This document shows, piece by piece, positions 9,676 to 19,479 of a DNA stretch of 62,563 nt. Below the pieces are notes generated by a model. It ran no database searches and was not told the DNA's origin. It worked only from the letters and a program-made list of their open reading frames with translations. Made by a program: the position numbers and the translations under genes. The stretch is from Methanobrevibacter wolinii SH (GTDB lineage: Archaea; Methanobacteriota; Methanobacteria; Methanobacteriales; Methanobacteriaceae), in NCBI RefSeq assembly GCF_000621965.1, contig NZ_KK211377.1:5276-67838 (forward strand). Direction: 5' to 3'. Every line of letters begins with the position of its first letter. Positions within the stretch are counted from its first letter, which is position 1.

Positions 9676-9729
9676 TATTTTATTTTTTATATTTTCTTTA
9701 AACACTATTCTTGTTTTTAACTTATTTCT

Positions 9730-9837
9730 CTTTTGATATTGGATTTTATTTTTTTATTTATTTTTCTGTATTTTGTTTATTTTTTTCTTTTGATATTGGA
9801 TTTTATTTTTTTTATTTAATTTCTGTATTTAGTTTAT
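9730..9837. repeat. Two-copy 57-bp tandem repeat
   Basis: The block CTTTTGATATTGGATTTTATTT and its A/T-rich continuation through TTTCTGTATTT occurs at 9730 and again at 9787, with small changes in T-run length. It lies in the 3' region of the YbhN-like gene, upstream of the ftr promoter. It is non-coding. Confidence 0.8.
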
Positions 9838-9947
9838 AATACTTTCAATTAAAATAGAAAAGTTTATTTTATATTTAAATAAAATATTAAAAATGTATAA
9901 TATAATATTATATTATTTTCAATATAATCTTAAAATTAGGTGAAATA

Positions 9948-10835
9948 ATGGAAATAAATGGTGTAGAAATAGATGATACTTTTGCTGAAGGATTTGGAAT
10001 TAAAGTTTCAAGAATGATTGTTACTGCTGCTACTAAACATTTAGCACATATTGCAGCTACTGAAGCTACTGGATATGGTACTTCTGTTATTGGTTGTCCT
10101 GCAGAAGCAGGTATTGATTGTTATGTACCTCCTTCTGAAACTCCTGATGGAAGACCTGGTTATGCAATTATGATTTGTCATATGTCTAAAAAAGCTTTAG
10201 ATCATGAATTACTTGAAAGAGTAGGTCAATGTCTTTTAACTGCTCCTACTGCTGCTGTATTTAATGCACTTGATTCAGAAGACACTCTTAATACTGGTAC
10301 AAAACTTAGATTCTTTGGTGATGGTTTTGAATACGAAACTGAAGTTGATGGAAGGAAAATGCATGCTATTCCTATAATGTCTGGTGACTTCTTAGTAGAA
10401 GCTAAATTAGGATACAAAGATGGTGTTGCTGGAGGTAACTTCTTTATTATGGGTGATAGTAGACTTAGTGCTATTACTGCTGCTGAAGCTGCTGTAGATG
10501 CAATTCACTCAGTACCTGGAGTAGTAACTCCTTTCCCTGGAGGAATGGTTGCTTCTGGTTCTAAAGTAGGATCCAATAAATACTCTAAATTCATGAATGC
10601 TTCAACTAATGAAAAAATGTGTGTAACTTTAAAAGATAAAGTTGATTCAGACTTACCTGATGATGTTGAAGGTATGATGGAAATTGTTATTGATGGTGCT
10701 GATGAAGAATCTGTTAAAGAAGCTATGAAACAAGGAATTAATGCTGCTTGCCAAGTTCCTGGTATTATTAAAATTAGTGCTGGAAACTATGGTGGAGATT
10801 TAGGTCCATACCATTTCCATTTACAAGATTTATAG
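9948..10835 (+). CDS. ftr: Formylmethanofuran--tetrahydromethanopterin formyltransferase
   Basis: A 295-residue Ftr, the cytoplasmic enzyme that moves the formyl group from formylmethanofuran to tetrahydromethanopterin, the second step of CO2 reduction to methane. The N-terminus [19 protein letters not shown] and the blocks [23 protein letters not shown] and the C-terminal [13 protein letters not shown] are signature sequences, and the length is that of the characterised enzymes. The start has a strong AGGTGA. It is a single-gene unit. Codons and base composition are slightly richer in G+C than the surroundings, as in a highly expressed gene. Confidence 0.97.
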   Translation: MEINGVEIDDTFAEGFGIKVSRMIVTAATKHLAHIAATEATGYGTSVIGCPAEAGIDCYVPPSETPDGRPGYAIMICHMSKKALDHELLERVGQCLLTAPTAAVFNALDSEDTLNTGTKLRFFGDGFEYETEVDGRKMHAIPIMSGDFLVEAKLGYKDGVAGGNFFIMGDSRLSAITAAEAAVDAIHSVPGVVTPFPGGMVASGSKVGSNKYSKFMNASTNEKMCVTLKDKVDSDLPDDVEGMMEIVIDGADEESVKEAMKQGINAACQVPGIIKISAGNYGGDLGPYHFHLQDL

Positions 10836-11052
10836 ATAGTTATAATTTTTTATAACTATTTATCTTTTTTTAAATTATAATTTTATATTCTGTAATTTCT
10901 ATTTTTAAATAAGTTGTTTATATATTATTTTAATTAATTTAAGCTTTTTAATTTTTAAAATAGTTTTAAATTTAATCTTTAAATGTTAATTTTAATAAAA
11001 AATAAGATTTTAATAATTTAATATTATTTAAAAAAAGTTAATAATTAGTTAA

Positions 11053-12201
11053 TCATTGTTTTTCAAATATTTCTTTAAGGTTTTCTTTATTTAATTTAAA
11101 TAATTCTTCATCAGTCATATCTACTCCAATTAATAAATTATTTTCTTTTAGTTCTTCAATTACTTTATTAACAGCTTGTTTATTAGGTCCACTTATTAAT
11201 TGTGAGTGTGTTCCACTACTTAATACTTCAAAAGACTCTTGACTATTCATTCTTTCTTTTAATTGTTCTTTAAAATCTTTTTCAGTTTTTATAGAAACTT
11301 CTCTTTTAAATGGTTTTTTAATACCTGGAAGATGATATTCTACACTTTCAATATTACATCCATGTTTCAAGATAATATTAACTTCTTTTTCAATAAGTTC
11401 TTTCTTATTAATATCAGTAATCCTAATAAGGTAAGGTTCTATTGCAGCAAGGAATAAATCTAATCCTCCACTTGTTTCAGGAGAAATTACTTTATCTGCA
11501 CCAGCATTATATAATCTTTGGATATTTTCTCTTTTACTTGCTCTTGATATAATCCATGCATCAGGTGCTCTATCTCTTAAACTTAAAACAATAAATACAT
11601 TGTTAACATCACTTCCAGTTGTTAATATTAAACCATATGCATCTTCTATATTAAATTTATCCATTGTTTCTTGATTTGTAGCATCACCATATAATACTAA
11701 AACATTATTATTATTTAAAATAGAATCACGTTGTTTAAGATCTTCTATAATTTCTTTATTATTATCAACAATTATTATTTTTTGGTCTCTTTTAAGTAAT
11801 TCTTTTATTACTACAGAACCTACTCTACCATAACCACATACTATATAATGATTTTTCATGTTTTCTAATTTTTTTCTCATTTCTGAACCACTTCTTGATT
11901 TTTCAAGTCTTTCAGAGAAATTATCTATTATTACAGTAAAAATATATGCTATTATTCCAATTCCATCAAATGCTAATATAGTTACAAATAATTTTTGTAA
12001 AGATGTTACTGGTGTTATATCTCCATATCCTACAGTTGCAATTGTTATCATTGTAAAATAAAATGCATCTTCTAGATTTAAATGCATAATATAAATAGAC
12101 CCTAAAATACCATATGTGAAAATTATTAATATGAATGTAATACCTATTAATGTTGATTTTGCAGGATATTTTATTTTTAATTTTTCATTATTTCTCTTCA
12201 A
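11053..12201 (-). CDS. MthK-like calcium/ligand-gated potassium channel
   Basis: A 382-residue two-helix K+ channel with a cytoplasmic RCK domain. TM1 is about residues 16-38, the selectivity filter TVGYGD at 56-61, TM2 about 70-94, and the Rossmann-type RCK-N begins at about 118 (YIVCGYGRVGS). An RCK-C/TrkA-C-like region follows to about 340, and a charged tail ends the protein. The architecture equals Methanothermobacter MthK but the protein is longer at the C-terminus. In MthK a soluble RCK is also made from an internal Met; Met108 and Met115 here sit at the equivalent junction, though I see no clear ribosome site before them. Confidence 0.9.
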   Translation of the reverse strand: MKRNNEKLKIKYPAKSTLIGITFILIIFTYGILGSIYIMHLNLEDAFYFTMITIATVGYGDITPVTSLQKLFVTILAFDGIGIIAYIFTVIIDNFSERLEKSRSGSEMRKKLENMKNHYIVCGYGRVGSVVIKELLKRDQKIIIVDNNKEIIEDLKQRDSILNNNNVLVLYGDATNQETMDKFNIEDAYGLILTTGSDVNNVFIVLSLRDRAPDAWIISRASKRENIQRLYNAGADKVISPETSGGLDLFLAAIEPYLIRITDINKKELIEKEVNIILKHGCNIESVEYHLPGIKKPFKREVSIKTEKDFKEQLKERMNSQESFEVLSSGTHSQLISGPNKQAVNKVIEELKENNLLIGVDMTDEELFKLNKENLKEIFEKQ

Positions 12202-12385
12202 TTTAACACCAATATATTTAATGGATTATTTTTAAGGATTTTAATTAATTTTATTTATTTTAATAAAATTAATTTCTAATATTTTTTATAGAATTTAATT
12301 AATAAAATTTTTAATATTTGTATATTAAAATATTATATAATTATTAAATTATTTATTTTTATAATATTTTAAATTAGGTGATATT

Positions 12386-13945
12386 ATGGATCCAATTGAC
12401 ATGACAGTTACAGATTTAAATTGTGAATATATTGGTCTTAACAGAATTTGTTTAATGGAAGCTGCAGGTAAATCTCTTTCTGATGAAACTGCTAAGATTG
12501 CAACTCATAAATTTTCCCATCCTGTTAAAATTGCAATATTTACAGGTTCTGGAGGAAATGGTGGAGATGGTTTTGTTGCTGCAAGGTATCTTTTAAATAG
12601 GGGTTTTGAAGTAGAAGTTTACTCTTTATATACTCCAGATAAAATTAAATCTGCTGACGCTAAAAGAAATCTTGATGTACTTAATAATATGGTGCCACGT
12701 CTTTCACGTTTATCTATATTTTATATTAAGGAATTATCTGATTTTGATAATCTTAAATTTTCAAGTAATTATATAATTATTGATGGAATCATTGGAACAG
12801 GTATTAAAGGAAATTTAAGACCTAAAGTTAAACGTGCTATTGAAATAATTAATGATTCTAAAGCTCTTAAAATTTCAGTAGATGTTCCATCTGGTCTTGA
12901 CCCATTAACTGGTGAAGTTGATGATGTTTCTGTTAAAGCAGATTATACTATTACATTCCATAGGGTAAAAACGGGTCTTAAATTAGCAGATAAAGAATTA
13001 GTTGGAGGACTTGTAACATGTGATATTGGAATTCCTCTTGAAGCTGAATTATTTGTTGGTTTTGGTGATTTAATTAAATTAAACCATAGAAACTTAGATT
13101 CTCATAAAGGTAAAAACGGTAAAATTTTAATTGTAGGGGGAAGTAAAGATTATTCTGGTGCTCCTGCTATTGCAGGAATGTCTGCTATTTCTTCTGGAGC
13201 AGATCTTGTATATGTTGCAAGTCCAGATCCTGCAAGTTTAGCTATTAAATCATTATCTCCTGATTTAATTGTTAAAGGACTTAAAGGTGATTATTTATCA
13301 CTTGAAAATTTAGATGATATTCTAGAAATGGTTAATAATGTTGATGCAGTACTTTTAGGTCCTGGTGCAACAATAAATGAAGAAACAGGAAAACTTTTCA
13401 ATGTTTTAGTTCATAAAATCAAAAAACCAATGGTTTTAGATGCTGATGCTTTAAAACAAGTTGATTTATCTTTAATTAAAAATAGGGATGATTTAATTAT
13501 TACTCCTCATTTATTTGAATTTAAAACATTCTTTAATAAAATAATTAAAGAATCTGGTATTGACCCAGATTCTCTTAAGAATATATCTGAAGATGAAGAT
13601 TATCATTTAATCAATAGTCAAATAGAAACTTTACAAACTATTGTAAAATCTATTAAAGGTACTGTTGTTTTAAAAGGTAAATATGATCTTATAATGCAGA
13701 ATAATAAATTTAAGGTTAATATAACTGGAAATCCAGGAATGACTGTTGGGGGTACTGGTGATGCATTATCTGGTATATGTGTAAGTTTACTTTCTCAAGG
13801 TTTAAATTCCTTTGATTCTGGTTCTCTTGCTGTATATCTTAATGGCCGTGCTGGTGATTTAGCTATGAATAAACAAGGATATGGATTTTCAGCAACTGAT
13901 TTAACTGAATATTTAGGTGCATTAATGGCTAATATTATTAAATAA
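12386..13945 (+). CDS. nnr: Bifunctional NAD(P)H-hydrate epimerase / ADP-dependent dehydratase
   Basis: A 519-residue two-domain repair enzyme. Residues 1-215 are the YjeF_N epimerase (MEAAGKSL, FTGSGGNGGDGF, SVDVPSGLDP), which interconverts R and S forms of hydrated NAD(P)H. Residues about 225-519 are the ribokinase-like dehydratase (GKNGKILIVGGSKDYSGAP, VLDADAL, GNPGMTVGGTGDALSG), which restores NAD(P)H using ADP. AGGTGATATT gives the ATG start. It lies between the divergent channel gene and sfsA and is probably transcribed alone. All key motifs are intact. Confidence 0.95.
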   Translation: MDPIDMTVTDLNCEYIGLNRICLMEAAGKSLSDETAKIATHKFSHPVKIAIFTGSGGNGGDGFVAARYLLNRGFEVEVYSLYTPDKIKSADAKRNLDVLNNMVPRLSRLSIFYIKELSDFDNLKFSSNYIIIDGIIGTGIKGNLRPKVKRAIEIINDSKALKISVDVPSGLDPLTGEVDDVSVKADYTITFHRVKTGLKLADKELVGGLVTCDIGIPLEAELFVGFGDLIKLNHRNLDSHKGKNGKILIVGGSKDYSGAPAIAGMSAISSGADLVYVASPDPASLAIKSLSPDLIVKGLKGDYLSLENLDDILEMVNNVDAVLLGPGATINEETGKLFNVLVHKIKKPMVLDADALKQVDLSLIKNRDDLIITPHLFEFKTFFNKIIKESGIDPDSLKNISEDEDYHLINSQIETLQTIVKSIKGTVVLKGKYDLIMQNNKFKVNITGNPGMTVGGTGDALSGICVSLLSQGLNSFDSGSLAVYLNGRAGDLAMNKQGYGFSATDLTEYLGALMANIIK

Positions 13946-14000
13946 TCTTTTATTTTTAAAATTTTTATTTCTAAATTATTTTTTTAGTTTGATATTAATT

Positions 14001-14097
14001 GACTTTGTTGAAGCTATTTAAATTTGAAATAATTATTTTTCTATAAAATAGGTTTATAGATTTTTAAATATTAAATAAAATAAATTTCAACAGAGTT
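14001..14097. mobile_element. MITE-like element B
   Basis: A 97-bp segment between nnr and sfsA. The left end is GACTTTGTTGAAGC, and the right end read in reverse is AACTCTGTTGAAATTT; these share CTYTGTTGAA with elements A (4168) and C (57993). The flanking 8-mers (TATTAATT and TTTATTTT) do not match well, so it may be an older copy. It ends about 20 bp before the sfsA start and could carry part of that promoter. Confidence 0.45.
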
Positions 14098-14118
14098 TTT
14101 ATTTTTATTAGTGATTTT

Positions 14119-14823
14119 ATGTCTAATTTTCTAAAAGCTATATTTAAAAGTAGACCTAATCGTTTTATTGCTATATGTGATATTAATGGAATTGAAGTTA
14201 AAGCTCATGTTCCAAATACTGGTAGATGTAAAGAACTTTTAGTTGAAGGTGTAGTAGTTTATTTATTACCAAGTGATAATCCAAATAGAAAAACAAAATA
14301 TTCTCTTTTATTTGTTGTAAATAAAGGTGAACTTGTTTCATTATATTCTCAAGATGCAAATAGAATAGTTTTTGATGGAATAAAATCAGGTAAAGTTAGG
14401 GAACTTTTAGGTTATAATATTATTGAAAGAGAAAAAACTTATGATAAATCTAGAATTGATATTTATCTTGCTAAAGTAAATGATGGTAATATAATTGAAG
14501 ATTGTTATTGTGAAGTTAAAGGTGTTACTCTTATAAAAGATGGATTTGCACAGTTTCCTGATGCACCTACAGTAAGAGGTTGTAAACATCTTAAAGAATT
14601 AATTAAACTTAAAAAATCTGGTCATAGGGCAGTTGTATTTTTTTTAATTCAACATCCTGCTGGTAATTATTTTAGACCTAATTGGGAAAATGATTATGAT
14701 TTCTCATCTACTCTTAAAACAGCTTATAATGAAGGTGTTGAGATTTTAGTTTATAAATCTAATAATACTCTTGATAAAGTAGAGCTTATTGGTAAATCTT
14801 TAGATTTTACACTTGAAAAATAG
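14119..14823 (+). CDS. sfsA: SfsA family protein
   Basis: A 234-residue SfsA protein. The N-terminal OB-like half (ICDINGIEVKAHVPNTGRCKELL) and the C-terminal nuclease-fold half (SRIDIYL, CEVKGVTL, FPDAPTVRGCKHL, ELIKLKKSGHRAVVFFLIQ) match the family from end to end, including the DIYL...CEVKG pattern of a PD-(D/E)XK-like site. SfsA was first described in E. coli as a DNA-binding stimulator of sugar fermentation genes; a nuclease role is suggested only by the fold. In archaea its function is unknown. The start is the ATG at 14119 with weak GTGAT before it. Confidence 0.9.
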   Translation: MSNFLKAIFKSRPNRFIAICDINGIEVKAHVPNTGRCKELLVEGVVVYLLPSDNPNRKTKYSLLFVVNKGELVSLYSQDANRIVFDGIKSGKVRELLGYNIIEREKTYDKSRIDIYLAKVNDGNIIEDCYCEVKGVTLIKDGFAQFPDAPTVRGCKHLKELIKLKKSGHRAVVFFLIQHPAGNYFRPNWENDYDFSSTLKTAYNEGVEILVYKSNNTLDKVELIGKSLDFTLEK

Positions 14824-14842
14824 TATATTTTTATTAAATGAC

Positions 14843-14900
14843 TGTAGTTTTTCTAATGCTAGTAAAATTTAATATTAAAAATAGTTGTAGTTTTTCTAAT
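14843..14900. repeat. Two-copy short direct repeat, 43-bp period
   Basis: TGTAGTTTTTCTAAT occurs at 14843-14857 and 14886-14900, separated by A/T-rich sequence, in the convergent space between sfsA and argG. It is non-coding and may be part of the transcript 3' ends. Confidence 0.6.
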
Positions 14901-15003
14901 TTTATAATAAAAATTTCATTAAAAAAATAGTAGCTTATTTATTAATAATAATTTATTATTATATCTAAAATAAAAAGAGTATGTAGTTAAATTAATAAAT
15001 TAA

Positions 15004-16179
15004 CTACATATTAAGTTTTTGATAGTTTGTACCTTGAATGTTATGGTATTTAATCATACCTTCAACTTCTTTTTGGTCGTTTTCTTTATCTTCGAAACTG
15101 ACTTGTTCAATACTATGTAAGCTGAAAGGTGATTCTCTAGTAAGTGGTTGAATTGAACCTTTGAATAATTTCATTACTACTTTACCACTAACTCTTCTTT
15201 GCATTTGATCGAAAGCTTGGTCAAGATCATCTCTAAGAGGTTCTTGCCACATAGCTCTGTATACTAAATCTGCATATAAAGTACTCATATATTCTGCAAA
15301 TCTTAATTCGTCTACAGTTAATACTAATTCTTCTAATGCTTTATGAGCAGCAATTAATAATTTAGCACCAGGAACTTCATAAGTTTCTCTACTTTTAAAA
15401 CCAACCATTCTGTTTTCAATAGTATCTACTCTACCAATACCATTATCTCCAGCTATTTTATTAGCTTCTCTGATGATATCTACTAAAGGCATCATTTTTC
15501 CATTTATTGCAATAGGAATTCCTTCTTCAAATTCAATAGATACTTTTTCTGGTTTATCATTTGCATCTTCTGCAGATTTGGTCCATTCATAAATTTCTTC
15601 TGGTGGTTCATTTGCAGGATCTTCAAGAACATCTCCTTCAATGGATCTTCCCCAAATGTTAATATCTACACTGTAAATTTTATCATTTTTAAGAGGAAGG
15701 TTGTGTTCTTTTGCATATGCAACTTCTTCAGTTCTTGTTAAATTTAATTCTCTAATTGGTGCAATAACTTTTAAATCACTCATTGCATTAATTACAGCTT
15801 CAAATCTGAATTGATCATTTCCTTTTCCAGTACAACCATGAGCAATTGCAGTTGCACCTTCTTTTTTAGCTACTTCAATAATTTTCATAGCAATTAATGG
15901 TCTTGCAAGTGCAGTACTTAATGGGTATCCTTCATATTCTGCATTTGCTTTAATTGCTTTTGATATATAATCATTTGCAAATTCTTCTTTTGCATCAATT
16001 ACATAATGTTTGCTGTTGTTTAATTTATCAGCAGAGTTTTGTGATTTTTCAATCTCTTCTTTAGGTTGTCCAACATCTACACATGCTGTAATAACTTCAT
16101 AATTATATTTTTCTTCTAATAATTTTACACATACAGTAGTGTCTAATCCTCCACTGAATGCAAGTACTACTTTTTCCAT
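15004..16179 (-). CDS. argG: Argininosuccinate synthase
   Basis: A 391-residue ArgG, which joins citrulline and aspartate with ATP, the penultimate step of arginine synthesis. The PP-loop ATP site [14 protein letters not shown] is at residues 4-17, followed by [24 protein letters not shown] and the aspartate/citrulline block [17 protein letters not shown]. The length is usual. TTAGGTGATTAA precedes the ATG on the minus strand. argH is not in the window. The 555-bp upstream region shared with the divergent hydrolase gene contains the 62-bp repeats. Confidence 0.97.
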   Translation of the reverse strand: MEKVVLAFSGGLDTTVCVKLLEEKYNYEVITACVDVGQPKEEIEKSQNSADKLNNSKHYVIDAKEEFANDYISKAIKANAEYEGYPLSTALARPLIAMKIIEVAKKEGATAIAHGCTGKGNDQFRFEAVINAMSDLKVIAPIRELNLTRTEEVAYAKEHNLPLKNDKIYSVDINIWGRSIEGDVLEDPANEPPEEIYEWTKSAEDANDKPEKVSIEFEEGIPIAINGKMMPLVDIIREANKIAGDNGIGRVDTIENRMVGFKSRETYEVPGAKLLIAAHKALEELVLTVDELRFAEYMSTLYADLVYRAMWQEPLRDDLDQAFDQMQRRVSGKVVMKLFKGSIQPLTRESPFSLHSIEQVSFEDKENDQKEVEGMIKYHNIQGTNYQKLNM

Positions 16180-16734
16180 TTAATCACCTAAATTAAATAA
16201 ATAAGTTTTATAATTATTTAAATGAAATCATTTTTTAATATTTTTTTAAAATAAGTTCATTATATTATATTAATATATATTATTAACATTATATAAATCT
16301 AATTTAAACTATTTTATTTTTTTATACTTATTTATTATGTTTTTTAAGTAATTTTTTTATTTTTAAATCTTATATTTCATTAATTGTATGATTTTTTATT
16401 ATCATTTGTATTACATTTTTATTTTTAAATCTTATATTTCATTAATTGTATGATTTTTTATTATCATTTGTATTACATTTTTATTTTTAAATCTTATATT
16501 TCATTAATTGTATGATTTTTTATTATCATTTGTATTACATTTTTATTTTTAAATCTTATATTTCATTAATTGTATGATTTTTTATTATCATTTGTATTAC
16601 AAAAAATCATTTAGATTAATTTAAATAATATCTTTTAAAAATTTATAATTAACTAAGATAAAATATTATTTTTTCTAATTTAAGTGATTATTTTTTTATT
16701 TGTATTAATTATTGTTTAATGGAGTTTATTTAGT
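16180..16734. other. Divergent intergenic region holding the 62-bp array
   Basis: This 555-bp region carries the promoters of argG (minus) and the hydrolase at 16735 (plus). The only structure is the tandem array at 16354-16601 and its edge: AAAAAATCAT directly after the last copy is the reverse complement of ATGATTTTTT inside each copy, so a hairpin can form at the boundary. Confidence 0.7.
16354..16601. repeat. Four perfect 62-bp tandem repeats
   Basis: Four head-to-tail copies, each 62 bp, end at 16415, 16477, 16539 and 16601 and show no difference between them. Each contains TTTCATTAATTGTATGATT and ends TTTGTATTACA. There are no spacers, so it is not a CRISPR array. Perfect identity in such A/T-rich DNA means recent expansion or ongoing homogenisation. 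Copy number is likely to vary between strains. Confidence 0.97.
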
Positions 16735-17508
16735 ATGGGATTTAATGATATAGATTTAAAAAATTTTGATAATTCATTATCTTCTACTAATTGTAAACTT
16801 AGTATATTAAATACTTGTTATAATTCTGGAGGTTATATTTCTCATAATAAAAACCTTTATAATGCAATACCTAATTCTAAGCTTTTTAAAATAATTTTAA
16901 AAGAATCAGTAAATGGTACTCCTTTAATTAAAATTGGAAATGGTGATTTTAAAGTTATGATTGTTGCAGGAATTCATGGTAATGAGTTACCTTCCCAACT
17001 TGCATGCCTTTATATGATTAAATATTTAATTAATAAGAATATTAAAGGTTCTATTTATTTAATTCCATTTGCAGCACCAAATGCTACTATGAATAATTCT
17101 AGATCTTTTGATGGAATGGATTTAAATAGATCTACTTTAGATGTAGGTTCTGTTACTAATAGAATTTTTGAAGTAATTAAAAAAGAAAATATTATTGCTG
17201 TAGGCGATTTCCATTCTACAAGTATTAATAGTAATCCTGGTAGAGATGCAATATTCTGCACATTAAGTCCTACAGTTGAAAGTTATAATATTGCTAAGTA
17301 TGTTTCAAGAAGAGTAGGTTGTGATTTATTAAAATATGATACTGCTGGTTCTAAATTTAAAGGTGCCTTAGAAGATGAATGTAATTTAATTGGTATACCT
17401 TCTATTACTGCAGAAGTTTTATCTCCTTTTGGATATTTAAATAAAAATAGTTTTAAACGTTCAATGTTTCAAATGTATTCTTTTTTAGATTATTTTAAAA
17501 TTTTATAA
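16735..17508 (+). CDS. Succinylglutamate desuccinylase/aspartoacylase-family hydrolase
   Basis: A 257-residue zinc hydrolase of the AstE/AspA branch of the M14 carboxypeptidase fold. The zinc motif GIHGNE is at residues about 79-84 (His81, Glu84), the third ligand is in VGDFHSTS, DGMDLNRS supplies the substrate Arg, and AEVLSPFG holds the catalytic Glu. The substrate is an N-acyl amino acid or similar compound but cannot be told from sequence. GGAGTTTATTTAGT precedes the ATG. The divergent partner is argG; a link to N-acylated arginine precursors is possible but unproven. Confidence 0.82.
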   Translation: MGFNDIDLKNFDNSLSSTNCKLSILNTCYNSGGYISHNKNLYNAIPNSKLFKIILKESVNGTPLIKIGNGDFKVMIVAGIHGNELPSQLACLYMIKYLINKNIKGSIYLIPFAAPNATMNNSRSFDGMDLNRSTLDVGSVTNRIFEVIKKENIIAVGDFHSTSINSNPGRDAIFCTLSPTVESYNIAKYVSRRVGCDLLKYDTAGSKFKGALEDECNLIGIPSITAEVLSPFGYLNKNSFKRSMFQMYSFLDYFKIL

Positions 17509-17641
17509 TATATTATTTTTGTTTTAATATAATTTTTATTAGTTTTCAAATGCTCTTACTAATTCTTATTTTAATAATAGTTTAATATTTATTTATGATT
17601 AAAATTATTAAACAATAATTTAGGAATATTAAGGTAGTACA

Positions 17642-18364
17642 ATGTCATCTTATAAATTACATAGTGTTTTTGCTATTGTCTTAGGATTTTTATTTTTTCA
17701 AAATCCATTACTTATTGGGGCATGTTTTATTGGAGCTAATTTTCCAGATAATGATCATGAAATAAAAAAAGATAATGTTTATAGATTAATAATTGTAGGT
17801 TTAGTTTTATTTATAATATTATATATTTTAAAATTACCTTATAATTTAGCTATTTTAATATGTTTATTAGGTTTAATATTTTTATTTTCTTCTCATAGAG
17901 GATTTACTCATTCAATATTTGGTTCAATTATAATAAGTATAATTTTATATCTAATTATATTAATGGCTTCAAAATTATTATTTTTAATTCCTGGATTTAA
18001 AAGCTTAAATAATTATTATATTTTGTCTCTAATTATTGTATTAATATTTTTATCTGTATTTTCATTGAATCGTGAATTATGTTCCATTTTTATTTTATTA
18101 TTGGTTTTATCATATATTGTCTTTCCATTTAATAATTTAAACAATAGTTTATTATTATTTGCATTGTTTTTAGGTTTATTATCTCATATAATTCTTGATT
18201 CCTTCTCTTCATCTGGAGTTAAAGTTTTAAGTCCATTATATAATAAGAAATTTTATAAAACTTTTGGTATTTTAATGATGGTTATATTGTTTATATTAAG
18301 TTTTTTAAAATTTAGAGGAATTTTATATCTTTTTATTAATTATTATATTTTTAAATTTATCTAG
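17642..18364 (+). CDS. Membrane-bound metal-dependent hydrolase, DUF457 (YdjM/YbcI) type
   Basis: A 240-residue membrane protein with about six hydrophobic segments. The family's metal-ligand motifs are present: FPDNDHE (residues about 36-42), SSHRGFTHSIFGS (about 82-94) and LSHIILDSFSSSGVKVLSPL (about 181-200). Such proteins are called membrane hydrolases from these His/Asp motifs, and no substrate is established in archaea. AAGGTAGTACA precedes the ATG. It is 133 bp after the zinc hydrolase on the same strand and may share its transcript. Confidence 0.82.
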   Translation: MSSYKLHSVFAIVLGFLFFQNPLLIGACFIGANFPDNDHEIKKDNVYRLIIVGLVLFIILYILKLPYNLAILICLLGLIFLFSSHRGFTHSIFGSIIISIILYLIILMASKLLFLIPGFKSLNNYYILSLIIVLIFLSVFSLNRELCSIFILLLVLSYIVFPFNNLNNSLLLFALFLGLLSHIILDSFSSSGVKVLSPLYNKKFYKTFGILMMVILFILSFLKFRGILYLFINYYIFKFI

Positions 18365-18867
18365 AGCTCTTAAAATTTAAAATATACTTTAATTTTCTAA
18401 TTAAGTTTTTAAATACTCAAGGTTTTTTATAAAATATTTTTATTTATTTTATTTAAAATGTTAAAAAATTTTGTTGTTTTAGTTTTTTGATTTTTTTATT
18501 ATATTTTAATTTATTTTTTTATTTCTCTGATTTTTTATTAAGATTTAGTTATTTTATTAAATTTTAAACTTTTTTTAATTTTTGGTTTTTTATTTAATAT
18601 AAAAATATTTTATAATTTATAATTATTTATCATTTTTTGGGATTTGTTTAATTTATATATTCATTTTTAAAAAATTTTAGTTTATTTTTTATTTTTTTAA
18701 ATATTTTTTAATATTTTTTATAATTATTTTATTTTTGTTTTTCAATTTTTCATATTAAATCAAAAGATTTATAATAAATAATCATGATATATTATTCTAT
18801 AATTCATGAAAATTTTATCATTCATGAAAATTTTATGATTTAAATTTTTTAATTGGGGCTTTTTAAA
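18365..18867. other. Upstream region of the ehb operon
   Basis: About 500 bp of A/T-rich DNA separate the DUF457 gene from ehbA. I see no gene. A candidate TATA box TTTATAAT is at 18768-18775, about 100 bp before the ehbA ATG. It is followed by repeated CATG palindromes (listed separately). Confidence 0.6.
18781..18836. promoter_or_regulatory. Candidate operator: repeated CATG palindromes before ehb
   Basis: The 17-base word ATTCATGAAAATTTTAT occurs at 18802-18818 and 18820-18836, an 18-bp period. Each copy holds the palindromes TTCATGAA and AAAATTTT. A third palindrome, ATCATGAT, is at 18781-18788. The block lies just downstream of the likely TATA box and 30-85 bp before the ehbA start, where a repressor would act. 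No regulator is known to bind it. Confidence 0.45.
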
Positions 18868-19182
18868 ATGTTTTTAAAAAGAGTTTATTATGGGATAATC
18901 TATTTTTTAGATTTATTGTATGAAATTGTCAAAGCTACTTATGATGTATTTATTAGGATAATTCATAAAGATATGATTGAACCTGTTGTTGTTGATATTC
19001 ATACTGATTTAGAAAGAACTGTTTCTCAAACAATTTTAGCAAACAGTATTACTTTAACTCCAGGCACTTTAACTGTTGATCTTATTCCTGAGGATCAAAT
19101 AATTAAAGTTGCAACTATAGCTCCAAGAGATACTGAAGATATTATTCCTTTTGAGAAATATATTAAAAAAATGTTGGAATAA
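18868..19182 (+). CDS. ehbA: Energy-converting hydrogenase B subunit A (MnhE-like)
   Basis: A 104-residue protein with an N-terminal membrane segment and a soluble tail containing TLTPGTLTVDLI, the signature of the MrpE/MnhE antiporter subunit. I take the ATG at 18868 because TGGGGCT lies 8-13 bases before it; a TTG five codons upstream at 18853 is possible. It is the first gene of the ehb operon and part of its cation/proton-antiporter-like membrane arm. The calls for A to Q follow gene order and the Methanothermobacter precedent. Confidence 0.85.
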   Translation: MFLKRVYYGIIYFLDLLYEIVKATYDVFIRIIHKDMIEPVVVDIHTDLERTVSQTILANSITLTPGTLTVDLIPEDQIIKVATIAPRDTEDIIPFEKYIKKMLE

Positions 19183-19215
19183 TTTTCTTTTTAAAATCTT
19201 ATAATATGTGATAGT

Positions 19216-19476
19216 ATGGAGATACTACTAATTTCAGAATATATTTTAATTATAGCACTTTTATTTATGATGTTAGTTGCTTTAAGACTTTCTTCTAAAA
19301 GGAGTATTTTATCTACTTTGATTGGTACTTCTGCAATCACTTTGACAATGGGTGTTTTATTAATCCTTATTGGTGAAGTATTTTCTATTAATTTCTGTAA
19401 GGATATAGCACTAGCAATTATATTTTTAGGTGTTGTAGGTACTATAGGTTATGCTGTTGTAGCGAGGAGGACTTAA
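19216..19476 (+). CDS. ehbB: Energy-converting hydrogenase B subunit B (MnhF-like)
   Basis: An 86-residue protein with three hydrophobic helices (about residues 5-23, 34-52 and 59-80), the size and pattern of MrpF/MnhF. It lies 33 bp after ehbA and 3 bp before ehbC. In Mrp-type complexes this subunit helps hold the antiporter module; its role in Ehb is inferred from that similarity. Confidence 0.82.
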   Translation: MEILLISEYILIIALLFMMLVALRLSSKRSILSTLIGTSAITLTMGVLLILIGEVFSINFCKDIALAIIFLGVVGTIGYAVVARRT

Positions 19477-19479
19477 ACT

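Noticed and set aside
16354-16601. Possible CRISPR array
   Set aside because: The four units are contiguous and identical with no unique spacers, so it is a plain tandem repeat.
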